Part shown: positions 9,219-20,200 of the stretch, piece by piece
How the letters are laid out: every line of letters starts with the position of its first letter
Numbering within the stretch: position 1 is the stretch's first letter
Assembly: GCA_002428995.1 (NCBI GenBank)
Contig: DIYJ01000015.1
Coordinates: 149,613-213,612 of the forward strand
From: Flavobacteriales bacterium UBA6057
Lineage (GTDB): Bacteria > Bacteroidota > Bacteroidia > Flavobacteriales_G > Salibacteraceae
Reading direction: 5' to 3'
Length of the DNA stretch: 64,000 nt
The notes under the pieces: model-generated
The model's database searches: none
Seen by the model: only the letters and a program-made list of their open reading frames with translations
What the model was told of the DNA's origin: nothing
Made by a program: the position numbers and the translations under genes

Positions 9219-9907
9219 GCGCACAGCCAGGTATTGAGCATTCCCAAGTAAAAGTGAAAGAGGATGGCCCACCAAACAGATCCCGTTCGGTAGGTCAGCC
9301 AACCGAGGTAGATGCCTCCAACGGCCGCTCCCCAGGTTTCTCCCATCGGTTTTCCGATGTGCAAGAGCGTAGTCATGATCACCTGAATTCCGGTGGCTCC
9401 AATCTTGCCGTAAAATTTGCTCATTCCGATGCCTACAAATCCCCGGAAAAAGAACTCCCAACCGATGTAGTGAGGCAAGTAACTCAAGCCCCAAAGTGCG
9501 AAGTAACCTGCCGAAGCAGTAGCAAGCGTTGTCAATGGATACCACTCCCGGTGTTCAGGATTCAGGCTCGATATATACACTGGAATGGGCATCACAATAA
9601 TGGCGATGAGCGTGGCCTTCAGTCCAAATTTCCAGTCACCCGCCTGCCAGCCGAAGTCACTGATCTTCTCTTTGAAGAGCAAGACAATGATCGCGAAGGG
9701 AACGAATGCCCAGAGTACGAGGCTTGCCAGATGATGATAGAGCCAGCGGTACCAATCCAGCACAGGACCAGCCTCCATTCCGTTTGCGAAATGCTTGGTG
9801 TAAAAGGATTGATCACCTTGGTAGATCTTCACCGTAATGAAAATGACCACGATGGCCCAGAGTAGTAGCTCTCGTTGATTTTCCCGGAAGTAAGTGCGAA
9901 GGTCCAA
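9215..9907 (-). CDS. CPBP-family intramembrane metalloprotease
   Basis: A 230-residue multi-pass membrane protein of the CPBP (CAAX protease/bacteriocin-processing, Abi) family. The family motifs are visible in order: WEFFFRGF for the EExxxR motif, LLHIGKPMGE for the second His-containing motif, and LFHFYLGMLN for the C-terminal HxxxN-type motif. At the first motif one of the two usual glutamates is Trp (W-E instead of E-E), which may alter activity. Hydrophobic segments lie around residues 15-27, 60-80, 95-113, 128-150, 165-180 and 195-222. The substrate is unknown; relatives process prenylated proteins or peptides. It sits 4 bp after the upstream SDR gene and overlaps the epimerase by 4 bp. 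Confidence 0.85.
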   Translation of the reverse strand: MDLRTYFRENQRELLLWAIVVIFITVKIYQGDQSFYTKHFANGMEAGPVLDWYRWLYHHLASLVLWAFVPFAIIVLLFKEKISDFGWQAGDWKFGLKATLIAIIVMPIPVYISSLNPEHREWYPLTTLATASAGYFALWGLSYLPHYIGWEFFFRGFVGIGMSKFYGKIGATGIQVIMTTLLHIGKPMGETWGAAVGGIYLGWLTYRTGSVWWAILFHFYLGMLNTWLCA

Positions 9908-9911
9908 GCGC

Positions 9912-10733
9912 TTAATCGAGTTTCATGTACTGCTTTACGATCTGCCGAAACACGTGATTCGGAAGCAGATGACTGGCCGTGATGCTCAGGCGTTGGGTAA
10001 TGGAGCCGACCACATAGCGAAATGCAGGGCTTTCAGTGGAGATGGCCTCGTTCACCCGCTTGCTCACTTCCATGGGATCCAAGCCATAGCTCACAGTATC
10101 CACAATGTGCTTCTCTGCTTTGCTGTACGACTTCTCGTAAGGCGAATTCCCGTTCATCGAGTCTGCCTTCTGACGGTGTTCGTTGATGTCGGTCTTTACG
10201 TCTCCCGGTTCGATCAATGAGACTTTTATGCCAAAGGATTCTACCTCGTATTGAAGCGCCTCCATCATGTTTTCCAGAGCAGCCTTGGTAGAACTGTAAA
10301 TTCCACGGAATGGAAGGCCAAACCGGCCTGCGATCGAGCTCAGGCTGATGATCCAGCCGCTATCCTGAGCGCGCATGATGGGCAATACTTCCTTCACCAA
10401 ACGGTGAACACCAAACAGGTTGGTATTGTATGCTTCCATCACCTGCTCCTCCGATGATTCTTCGATGGATCCCATCAAAGCAAACCCTGCATTGTTGACC
10501 AACACATCCAATCGGCCCTGCTCTTCCATGATTTGAGCCACGGCCTTCTTCACAGACTCGGAATCCTTCACATCCAGCGCCAGTGGGCGAAACGGAGTGT
10601 CCATATCATCGAACTTGGCCAGATCACGAGAGGTTCCATAAACGGTGTGACCTTTCTCAGCGAGGAAGGTGGCGCAGCTTTTTCCGATGCCCGATGAGGC
10701 ACCTGTGATGAGTATGACCTTGTGGTTGTTCAA
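9912..10733 (-). CDS. Short-chain dehydrogenase/reductase
   Basis: A classical SDR of 273 residues with the cofactor motif TGASSGIG at residues 9-16, the structural NNAG motif, the catalytic Ser in SLSSIAGRFG and the active-site YSSTK (YxxxK). It belongs to the retinol-dehydrogenase/DltE-like group of SDRs with a long C-terminal tail that binds a lipid or sterol-like substrate in some relatives; the substrate here is not known. It is the first gene of a three-gene leftward cluster (SDR, CPBP protease, epimerase) with 4 bp or less between genes. The 177 bp upstream are shared with the divergent tRNA-fMet promoter. Confidence 0.9.
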   Translation of the reverse strand: MNNHKVILITGASSGIGKSCATFLAEKGHTVYGTSRDLAKFDDMDTPFRPLALDVKDSESVKKAVAQIMEEQGRLDVLVNNAGFALMGSIEESSEEQVMEAYNTNLFGVHRLVKEVLPIMRAQDSGWIISLSSIAGRFGLPFRGIYSSTKAALENMMEALQYEVESFGIKVSLIEPGDVKTDINEHRQKADSMNGNSPYEKSYSKAEKHIVDTVSYGLDPMEVSKRVNEAISTESPAFRYVVGSITQRLSITASHLLPNHVFRQIVKQYMKLD

Positions 10734-10816
10734 TCCGAATCGAAGGAAGGGGCAAAGTTAGCCCAAGAAGTGAATGACGAGTTTATTTCTGTTTTAACCC
10801 TGAGCACAAAGAAAGG

Positions 10817-10846
10817 TTGCACGTTCCGTGAATACTATTACCTTTG
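10817..10846 (+). promoter_or_regulatory. Bacteroidota-type promoter of tRNA-fMet
   Basis: TTG at 10817-10819 and TACCTTTG at 10839-10846 are separated by 19 bases, a full match to the -33/-7 consensus TTG-N19-TAnnTTTG of Bacteroidota. Transcription would start near 10853, about 58 bases before the tRNA. Confidence 0.75.
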
Positions 10847-10910
10847 TCGACCCGATAAAAATCGGATGCGTTCTTGACAGTTTTTCAGCATCGCTGAACA
10901 CAATATATAC

Positions 10911-10983
<73 letters not shown>

Positions 10984-10988
10984 CTAGG

Positions 10989-11019
10989 AAAAAGCCTTGA
11001 AGAAATTCAGGGCTTTTTT
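10989..11019 (+). terminator. Rho-independent terminator of tRNA-fMet
   Basis: The stem GCCTTGAA/TTCAGGGC (8 bp with one T-G wobble) closes a GAAA tetraloop and is followed by six T; an A-run precedes it, so it could also work on the other strand. Confidence 0.85.
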
Positions 11020-11150
11020 ATGCCGGAAACTTTCAAAAGAAGAGCAGGACGAGATCAACTTCGCAATGCTTCGTTGATTGAGAAAGTTTATGCTGATTGC
11101 GCTCAAGCTTCAGCTAAGGAGCAGCGAGTGAAGCATGAACGAATCGAAGT

Positions 11151-11168
11151 AAGTCTTGCCCCGCGACT
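11151..11168 (+). pseudogene. Decayed 3' end of a second tRNA-fMet copy
   Basis: AAGTCTTGCCCCGCGACT closely resembles the 3' end of the intact tRNA (GAGTCCTGCCCCCGCAACT), with one deletion and a few substitutions. It is followed at the same distance by a terminator nearly identical to that of the intact gene, and then by a similar ATGC-CGG sequence. The 5' two thirds of the tRNA are no longer recognisable. A decayed tandem duplication explains this best; a site-specific recombination scar is a less likely alternative. Confidence 0.5.
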
Positions 11169-11200
11169 AAAAAAAGCCCTGAGAAACCTCAGGGCTTTTT
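11169..11200 (+). terminator. Second rho-independent terminator, duplicate of the tRNA terminator
   Basis: A perfect 8 bp stem GCCCTGAG/CTCAGGGC with loop AAAC is flanked by an A-run and a T-run, so it can act on both strands. On the minus strand it lies downstream of the giant RHS gene. Confidence 0.85.
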
Positions 11201-11248
11201 ATGCTCGGTATTGTAGAAAGGGTAAAGATCTGCCTGTACTAGAAGTGC

Positions 11249-11276
11249 GCTCGGGGGTGAATTATCGCCCCCGAGC
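11249..11276 (-). terminator. GC-rich hairpin just after the RHS gene stop
   Basis: GCTCGGGGG and CCCCCGAGC form a perfect 9 bp stem with a 10-base loop, 13 bp beyond the stop of the large RHS gene. No T-run follows, so it may stabilise the mRNA 3' end and leave termination to the hairpin at 11169-11200. Confidence 0.55.
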
Positions 11277-11289
11277 GGTTGGCCATGGA

Positions 11290-14200
11290 TCAATAAGATC
11301 CATCTTCTTGCACAGGACCTGAAATGCCTTCTGGTCTGCCACCTGGGTCAGCCATAGGGGGATGCCAATCGTCATTTTCTGTTCCGCCTGCTTCGGTATG
11401 CGCTGATTCAGAACGGTTCGATATATCATTGAGCATGCGCTGCATCAGAGCCTCAACCGTGAAAGACGGTGTTTGCAAAGAGAGACCGGGCATCTCAAAG
11501 TCAACATCTATTGTCAAACTACGAGGCAATCCTCCAATATTACTTTGACCCATCCCGGAAAGGTTACCAACCGAATAGCTTCCGTTCAGTTCAGTACCGA
11601 AAATTCCGGGCCGCGTGAAATTTGGTCCCAAAGACGAAGCCCCTAATCCTTTCTTTAGCGGAGTCTTGTACTTGGTTTTTTGTGTAACAGGTTGTACCAG
11701 TGTGTGCTGTTGCCCCGGATAAAGTCCAAATCCTTTAGGAGTTTTTATAGGTGTCGTGGGTGGTACGTAGCCCTTTGAATCTTGCTTGAACTGCTTCATC
11801 ACCGCCTTATTCTCTCGGGACTCAGCCTTATCTACAAATGACTTCCATGTATTTCCCTCAGTACCAAATTTGTAAGTACCCGAAAAGCTGTACGAGTCGA
11901 TAGGCCTATCATCCATGCTTTCGTCTTCGAATGTCTCTTTGGTTTCGGACTTAAAAGAGAGTTTTTGTTTCGTCTCTCCCGCCAAAAACACAAAGCTTGG
12001 ATAGACTCTCATGGTTGCCCTTGTTTCCAAGGTTAATCCACCACCATAGGTTGTGTTAATCCCGGGCCCTTCTTTTGGTTTGCCATACTTCCATGAGAAT
12101 TTAGTCTCAGCTCCAAAAGTCAAATTGGCTTGCTCTACTGAAAACCCTCTGCCAACCGTGAGAGTTAATCCTATGCCAGCACCAAGCCATGGCGGAGGAT
12201 CAAAAGAATGAAAACTGACACCACTTAATCCTTCTGATTCAACATTGGCGACAGGATTATTATGCGCGAATTGATAAGGGGTAAGCTCCGGGAAATCCGG
12301 TGCAGCCGGATCAACCGCAAAAAACCGCGACAACCTGGGGTCATGCATTCTGAATGAATAGTTGGCGGAGTTGCCGTCTCCCTTGAACTCATCATCCATT
12401 TCTTGCCCATTGATGCCGTACCTGTAATCCTCCACGGCACCCTTCCGACCCGGCATAGCCATGCCATAAGGATAATAATCCGTGTAGCGCATCACATCGG
12501 GCAAGTAGCCTACGGCAACATCTTCGGTAAAGCTGCCATAGATGTCGCCTGGACCGCTGATGGTGATGCTGCCCAGTGTAAACTTGCCGCCTGGGCTCCC
12601 TTGCCCCGCCCAAAAGAGCTTGGTTTTAGTAGAGGTGGCCGTAAAGGTGTAGCTATAGCTTCCGGTACTAAAGATATCCAGCAAGCCTAGGTTTCCACCT
12701 CCGGAGCAGCTCTGTGCGCGGGCTTTTACCACTGGCACGGTTTGCTCCAGTATGTCAAAGCTTACCGTATAGGTCTCACCTGTTTCGGTAGCGATGGTGA
12801 GAAAGGCCAGGAAGTTGGTGCTGGAAGGATGTTCCACCGCCAAGTCAGAATTGCCATCGGCATTTACATCAGCAATGGTAGCGGTGGTGGTTCCTACTGG
12901 AGATAAAAACCAGGTGCCGGGAGCGTCACAGCTGCTGTTGGCAATCACAAAATCGCTGTCCAGATCATACTCGTCTGGCACCAGTATTTTACGGTCGGTG
13001 ATCACCTCCTTTACGTTGCCGAGATGATCGCCCAACTCGTACATTTTCTCACCAATCATGCGATGGTAGACCACTGGTGCATCAGCTACTCCATATACGT
13101 CTCCCGGGCCTGTAATTTTCACATTGCCCAAGGTGAAGTTGCCCGTGCTGCCCCATCCTCTGAAGTAGACGCGGCTTTGTGTGGCATTTGCGGTGAAGGT
13201 GTAGCTATACACTCCTGGGGCTACTACGTTGAGAGAACCCAAAGAGCTACCTCCAATCCCACAACCGCGTGCCTGGCTGTATACCCATGGCACTGTCTTA
13301 GCTACCACTTCGAAGCTTACCGTGTAGGTTTCTGTTGGAATGGTGTTGAAGGTATGTGCCACTCTGAAGTTGGTGGCCGTTGCATTCATCACCGTTAAGT
13401 CCGTGTTGCCGTCCATATCCACATCGCTGAATCCGTGGGTGGTGCCTGCGGTTTCGGTCATGTACCAGCTGCCAGGCGCCCCGCACAATGCATCTTCCAG
13501 GAAGTCATCAAAGCTGTAGGCATACGAGTCTTCCGTGATTTCTACGCTGCGCGTATCTAAACCATGGCGCTTGGAGCCATAAATAGTGGCTTCTGTGCGG
13601 TGTAGTTCGGGTTGACTCTCGGTCTTTTGATAGATGGCCATTGGCACCCCATTGGCGTCCATGCCATACCATGTTTTGTTCCACTGCGCTTCGGGTAGAA
13701 TATTGCCTCCCATATCGCGCGGCATTTCCACCTTTAAGATGCGATTGCCCATCGGGCCGTACTCAAAATAAAGGTCAGGATCTGTGGACAATCCATCGCG
13801 CCAAACGCGCTTCAGTTTTCCGTTAGGATACCATTCCAGGTAACCGATTCCTTCCTGAAGGTCGCTCTTTAATGCACCGTCACTGTGGTATTGGTAGTTG
13901 CCCGGCAATTGCCCATTTTGGATGTCATCATAGGCAGTGCCTGCAATGGCGTCCTCCACATAATCCAAGCGGTTATTCGTTTCATAGGGCAACAGCGCAT
14001 CGTCATAGGTGAACTGATCCATGGCATTGATGGTAGCGCCAAAGGTGTAGGCACGCCTGTCAAGCGCGGTGATATTGCCATTCGGATCGTAGTCCACATG
14101 CACTTCGTAATCGCCTAACGTGTGGCTACCGCTGGCGGTCATGTTTTGCCGCGCAGCGTTTACGAACGAGTTCAACTCTGTGATGTCGCTGGCGCTGTGC

Positions 14201-17200
14201 ACATGACTCTCTTTGAAGCGGTGCAACTGGTCGTAGCGATAAGCTGTCCCGGTCACGTCAATAGGTAACTCGTCCAGGTCCATCATGGCCGTGGTCACGC
14301 CTGCTATGTTGCCGTTGAAGAGCTCGTTCAAGTCGGTTTTGTAATCACCGGTGGTAGCTGCTAAAAACTGATTCAACGGATCGGTGTCGATGGACTGGTA
14401 ATCGCCTTCGTAATAGTCCAGCGTAAAGGCCAGCGCATCCTGTGCCACGGTTGAACTGAGGTGTGAAAGCGAACCGGTGAGCTGGCGACCGTCTTTGCCC
14501 ATGTCTTTGGTAGGGTCGAGCACTGCGCTGTTCAGGCCTTTGATCCAGCCTTGCAGGGTGTAGGCATAGTCAGCGCCCTGCACATCCATTTCACCGAGCT
14601 CTGTTCGAGCCAGCTTGCCATCGAGTCGGTAGTTGTACTCCGCATCGCGGTCCCAGATGAAACCGTCTTTCGAGGTGTGTACTTCCTTCAGTCGGTTGTC
14701 GGCATCGTAGGTGTAGCGATGGCTGTATTGATCGAGCTTACCTTGTTGAAAGTGTGCGTAGTGCGGCAAACCGCTCAACAAGTCATACTCATAATTGCTC
14801 TGGAAGAACTGTCGGCCATCGGCCACCAAGTCTGCGTTTTCTTGCAAGTGTGAACGCACATTTCCGTGCACATCATAGGCATAGTGGTAGAGGTAATCCG
14901 GATCTTCCAGAACCCAGCTGGGCACCATGTGTGTGTAGCCTTCCACAATGGACACAGAGGATACACGATTGCGTATGTCACCCTGCGCTGCTTCACCGAA
15001 TGCATCCAGTGCGGCCGTGCTGGTTGGATTGGAGTAATTGACCCGCATGACCTGGTTACGGTAGCGATCTTCCCCAACTGCCGACAATTGGTTGAACCAA
15101 GTGGCGAATTGGGAAGGGTCCTTGGCCTTGGCCTTGGTGAATGGAGTAGGTTGCACAAACTCACCCATTTCAACCGGTCTGCCCAAGTCATCAAATTGAG
15201 TGTAGGACCACGCTTGGGTTGCATAACCCGTACCCATCGGGTCGCCTGTGATGACGTTATGCGTCAACTCGGCTTGTCGTGCATTTTGGCTCACAATCAA
15301 TCGGCCCACCTGATCGTACCAAAGTTTGGAGGAACCACCATCGGGTGTCACCGTTTCAATAGGCTGATTCAGGGCATTGTAATAATGGTAGGTTACAAAA
15401 CCGTGATTGTTGTAGTGCTCGGATCCGCCATCACCATTGCGGTAATCCTGGAGCTCATCAATTTCTGCATCATCCAATGGTTGTACACCTTTTGGTGGAA
15501 CTGTTTTTACAAGGTTGCCAGCGCGGTCATAGTACATGAGCGTGTAGTGGTAGCGGTTGGCTAAGTAGTTCATGTTGTAGGTTTCGTCCACACCACGGCA
15601 TGTCTCGATGTAGTTCGCTATGAATTCCTCTTTGGCGGTTTCCAGGTAAATGCCATAAGCTGCATCGGCTTCCAGCTCAGCATTCGTGATGAGTGCATCG
15701 ATGCAGTCATCTTCGATCTCAGGAATGTAGTTCTCGCACAGCGTGTTCCCGCCAAAAACGTCAAAACAGCGGTTAATGACCAAAACACTAATCTCGATGG
15801 GGTCACCACCCTCCGGATCTTCGACTAAAGCTGTAAGGTGAAAATGTACGGTGAGGGGTGCTGGGCCTGTTGTCAGGTCGGCCGGAGTCAAGTAGATTCC
15901 GGTGAATGAAATCACATGTTCGAACACTTCATCGATGGGCCAACCTCCAAAACTTTCAGGGGTCAGCACAATGGAGCCTTTCGGGCAGAAGTCACAATCC
16001 GTAATTCCGGGAATATCCGTGCCCAACGGAAAGCTCAGTGCTCCCGTGATCGGGTTGACATAGGGTTCGTAGTAAAAAGGCACGACCTCTTCATCGCAGG
16101 TGTGGAACTCACTTTCGAAGTATTCAGGCAACGGAGGATAGCCGCTACCATACGTTCCGGTGGTGGTCAAACCATCATCCACCAACCTGTTGAGCAGGAC
16201 TTTGAAGTCCAGTGCCTCTTCTGAAAAGCCTTCTGTTATGGTAGCGCCCGCATCCAGCGAATCGCACATTTCCATGAAGGTCATCAGCGAAAAGTAGTCG
16301 AAGCCGGTACCGTGGGTTTCATTGACATACGAAACGAACACCACGGGGTCTTCCTCGATGCTTGCGGTAGGATAGGTGGTGAGGAAGCTCGTGATGGCCG
16401 CGTCAAGCTGGTCACAGTCGATGCAACCGTCACCGTAGCAACCGTAGTCTGTTACGGTGGTGGTATCTGCAAGTTCGGCCATTTGGAGACCAGTCCATGT
16501 GATGCTTCCAGGTGCATACGTAGCCGCCAAAGGCACTGCAGCTATTTCGGCACAAATCGCACGATCGCGGCAAAAGTTCACAGGTATAAATCCGTACAAG
16601 GCTTCAAAGTCATCTTCATCTGAAGCGGCTAAGAGCTTGTTGCAGGCACAAGTGTCGAGCGCAGGAATGATGGTCACTTCACACACAGGCGAAGGCCGGT
16701 CGATGAGGTGGTGTGTACATTCCAGCACCACAGGATCTACCAGGTGGTTTTTGATCACTTCCTCAAACGATGATAATTCAACCATGGTCGCCCCATCATC
16801 GCACTGACTTGGGAACGGGTAGTCGGCACCACAGCCGCCCGTACATACCGTGATCAGATCAGTACGTACAGCATCGTACGTTGCCTGACCGGGTTCCCAC
16901 GTTTCTCCGAAGGGAAGGAAAGGAACACAGCCTTCCAATTCAAACATCCAGCCATCGGCCATGGTTTCGCAGGCGCTCTGGCAATAGTCATTGATGTCCG
17001 CTTCCACATCCATTTCCAAATCATCCAAAATGGTGGGGTCTGTCATCATCTGGATGAGCGGGTAGGGCGCCATTTGATCGTACATCATGAAGCGTTTCGC
17101 CCTGGTGGTATAATCCGCACAGCTCACCATACATGGTGGTATGACGTTACCGATACACTTTACACAGTCGTTGTAGGTCATGGTACGGCCTTCCATTACC

Positions 17201-20200
17201 ACACCCAGAATGATGTTTCTGCGGGCCAGGTAAAGATCTCTGAAGGCAATCCATTGCGCATCCAGATCGCAGGTGCTGGTACCAAAGGTGGAACCATCCG
17301 AAAGTGCGGAAGCCATTTCGTAGAGTGTGTTACCTCCACTTACTCCGAGCATGTATTGGCAAACCTGTTCGTAATCGTTGGATCCAAACCCAGCATAGCC
17401 ATCGTCATAGATGTAGTCTTCGTCATCCAAAACAGTGCTGAGCGGTCCATTGATCAACGTGACCAATGGATCTTCGTTGGAAGCAATGAACGGATCAGGT
17501 GAGCCTGCAAAGCATGCGGGATAATCTCCTGGGTCAACAGGAGTGATATAGCCAGCAGCTGAAGCTTCGGCATAAGTTTCCGTCAGTTTAAAATCGGTGG
17601 CGTAGTCAAAAACTCCTGAGTATAGCTCGCAGAATCGATAGGTCTCGTATTCAGGGTGCGCGCCTATTAATTCTTCTGCCCACCAGTCTTTCCAGAGCAA
17701 TGCAAACTGGCTGAGGGGTATGGTCGCGTGATTTACACGCACCTCGTCTCCAAAAACGTTGGTAGTCATGGCTTCGGTGACTCCATCTATCTCGTAAAAG
17801 ATGACATCACGCCAGCTGTAAAGCATAGGATCGGCTGAATTGAATACGCTGAGCCCTGAACTTCCGCTGATATCACCGTATTGGCCTCCAGGGCTTACAT
17901 CGGCCAGCAGTATCGGGCGCATTTGTGTGCATAGGGGTTGGTTCTCGCAGTCTTCAAGGTATTCGGTGCGCAAGGTGTTGTATACTGCTTCATTTGTTTC
18001 GCCCGTCTCAAGCGAATATTCCTCCCAGGTGCCATACTCGTAGTAAAAGCTCATTTCACAGGGGCTGCCCTCATAGCAGTCGCTAAAGTCTATCTCCATT
18101 AAAGCATCTGCCAGGAAGTTGGAGTAGGGGATCAGGCAGTTGGTGTCCGCCAGTTCCACGTATTGATCCCAGTAATACTCGATGGGTTCGTGCATCACGC
18201 GGAGTGTTTTCGTCACATAGTATTCTCCAAACCGAGGAAACTTGAGGGTGAAGGTGCTGGGGTGATCATCCGAAAAACGAACCGTGTCACCACAAACTGA
18301 ATCTAGGGGTAGCAACTGACCCACAGTATCAATCCAGACTGATTCGATCATGTCAGTGCCATCGCTCAACTGGCACGCATCTGTGAACGCTCCTTCGGTG
18401 GGCGTTACCTTGAATTCAATCTCGTAAATACAATCGAAGCAAAAGCCTGGAGGCAGGCAGTCGGTAAATTGCTCGGCTGCAAAATCGTAGTTAAACGTGT
18501 AGACCTGAGCGGGGTCAGTCACTGCAATCTTTTGCTCCACAAGCAAGATTCCTTGATCAAGCAATTCGGGGCTATCGCTGGTGAAATCGACAAGGTTGGT
18601 ATGAATGGGAGTTTCGGGGCCATTGCCTTCAATCGCTTCTAAACCAGCCGGAGCTGATCCTTCGAGGTAGCTGATGACGGTGCGTCCCATGTTGTCCAGG
18701 ATGGTTACGCTCACCTGGCCGTGCACATCTTTGGTGATGACGCGTGTGTAATTCACATAGTCTGCGGCTTCCGAGCCGATGAAGCGGTCTACCTCATCTG
18801 GATCTTGTTGAGCTTCGATGATCACTTCAGTATAATGTCCCGCAGGATCGAGCTGATGATCAGGACCAACACCGCCTGAACGTCTTACTCTTCCAGTGGG
18901 GTCGTTGGTATAGTGAACCTGTGCGAAATTGAATCCTTCTGATTCGGGTACAAAGGCCTCAACTCCTTCTTGATTGGGGTTTTGGTGGCTGTAGTACTTG
19001 GCGGAACCCATAGAGTGTTCTGAACTCATCGGTAATGCGGCCTTTGGGCCACAGTCACCGAGCATGGCTTCATCTGAATGGAAGACGTGCTTATCGTATT
19101 GAGTATCATGGTCCAACATGTTCAGGTTCTCGATATACCCGAGGTTGGTTTCGCCTACCGGACTACCCATCACACCGATGGCCGGTCGGCCGTAGAAATC
19201 GTAGAGGGCTGAACCCACAATGAGTTCATCCTGGCTGCTGAGTTGCGATACGCTCTGACGCGGCTTCATGGTGCCATCTACATAGGTAATGCTGGTGTTT
19301 CGCTTCCCTTCTTCCACAAAGGCCATGGAAGCGCTGTAGCTCATGTTGTTGTCTTCGTGTGGGGTGACGGTGATTTTGCACGTGCCACAGTAGTCGTTTA
19401 CTACACCATTGTCCACATACCCCCAGGCTCCATTGGTGTTCCAGAGTCCATCGATGTCATGGTCAATGAAATCGGGAATGCGACCCACACCGCGATAGCG
19501 AACCAGCAGGTATCCATCGCCATAGATCATAGGGATGCGGTATTCATTGCCGGTTACGCGAACACGAGAGGCGTTGTTCTCAAAGTCGTAATTCACGGCT
19601 GTTTCTGTCGCTACTACCGGGTCGCCTGCAACTTCCTCGCCCGTGTAACCATTCACCCAGGTCCACTCCAGGTCGTATTGATCGGCTCCATCGAGCGATG
19701 GCCAGGTCACAATCCAATTGCTGGTGCCGATCTCCTCGGCAATGGTCATCGCATCCGATGGAATCACGTTGTAGGCAAAAGCATCGAAGTATTCTGTTTG
19801 GATGGATGCATGCAGAAAAAGGTTTTCGCGGTCGACCGCCACCGGGGTGTAGGTCACTCCACCATCGCTGGATTTATGCAATTCAATATCCCTTAAATCC
19901 ATGCTGAGGGCGCCATTGAAGGTGTAAACCTGCCGGTCCTGATAGGCCATATCTGGCGCATAATCCACAAAGAGTTCAATGCCGGAGGTCGTGTTCGATA
20001 CCAGTATGCCGCCCTCTATTTCATCCCAATCGAGCGTAAACACGATTTTGTAGTGAAACTCAGGGTCGATGAGGTGCATGGTCTCATCAATACCAAAGGT
20101 GATTTCGTTGGTGATTTGGGTAAACCCAAAGTCAGACTCCCATCCTGGAAGGATGTCTGGATGCTTGCTGGAAGCTACACTGAGGTCCAGCGTAAGATCC

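Noticed and set aside
8241..9545. N-terminal extension of 109 residues on the epimerase
   Set aside because: The extension lies inside the CPBP protease gene, and the Rossmann motif begins directly at the ATG at 9218.
10861..10910. E. coli-type promoter TTGACA with TATATA before tRNA-fMet
   Set aside because: The spacing is 24 bp, too long, and the Bacteroidota-type promoter at 10817-10846 matches far better.
14866..15564. Long plus-strand open frames inside the giant RHS genes (e.g. 232 codons here, others at 16312, 19243, 24250)
   Set aside because: They are antisense shadows created by the codon bias of the RHS genes; their products are His/Val/Ile-rich without motifs or plausible starts.
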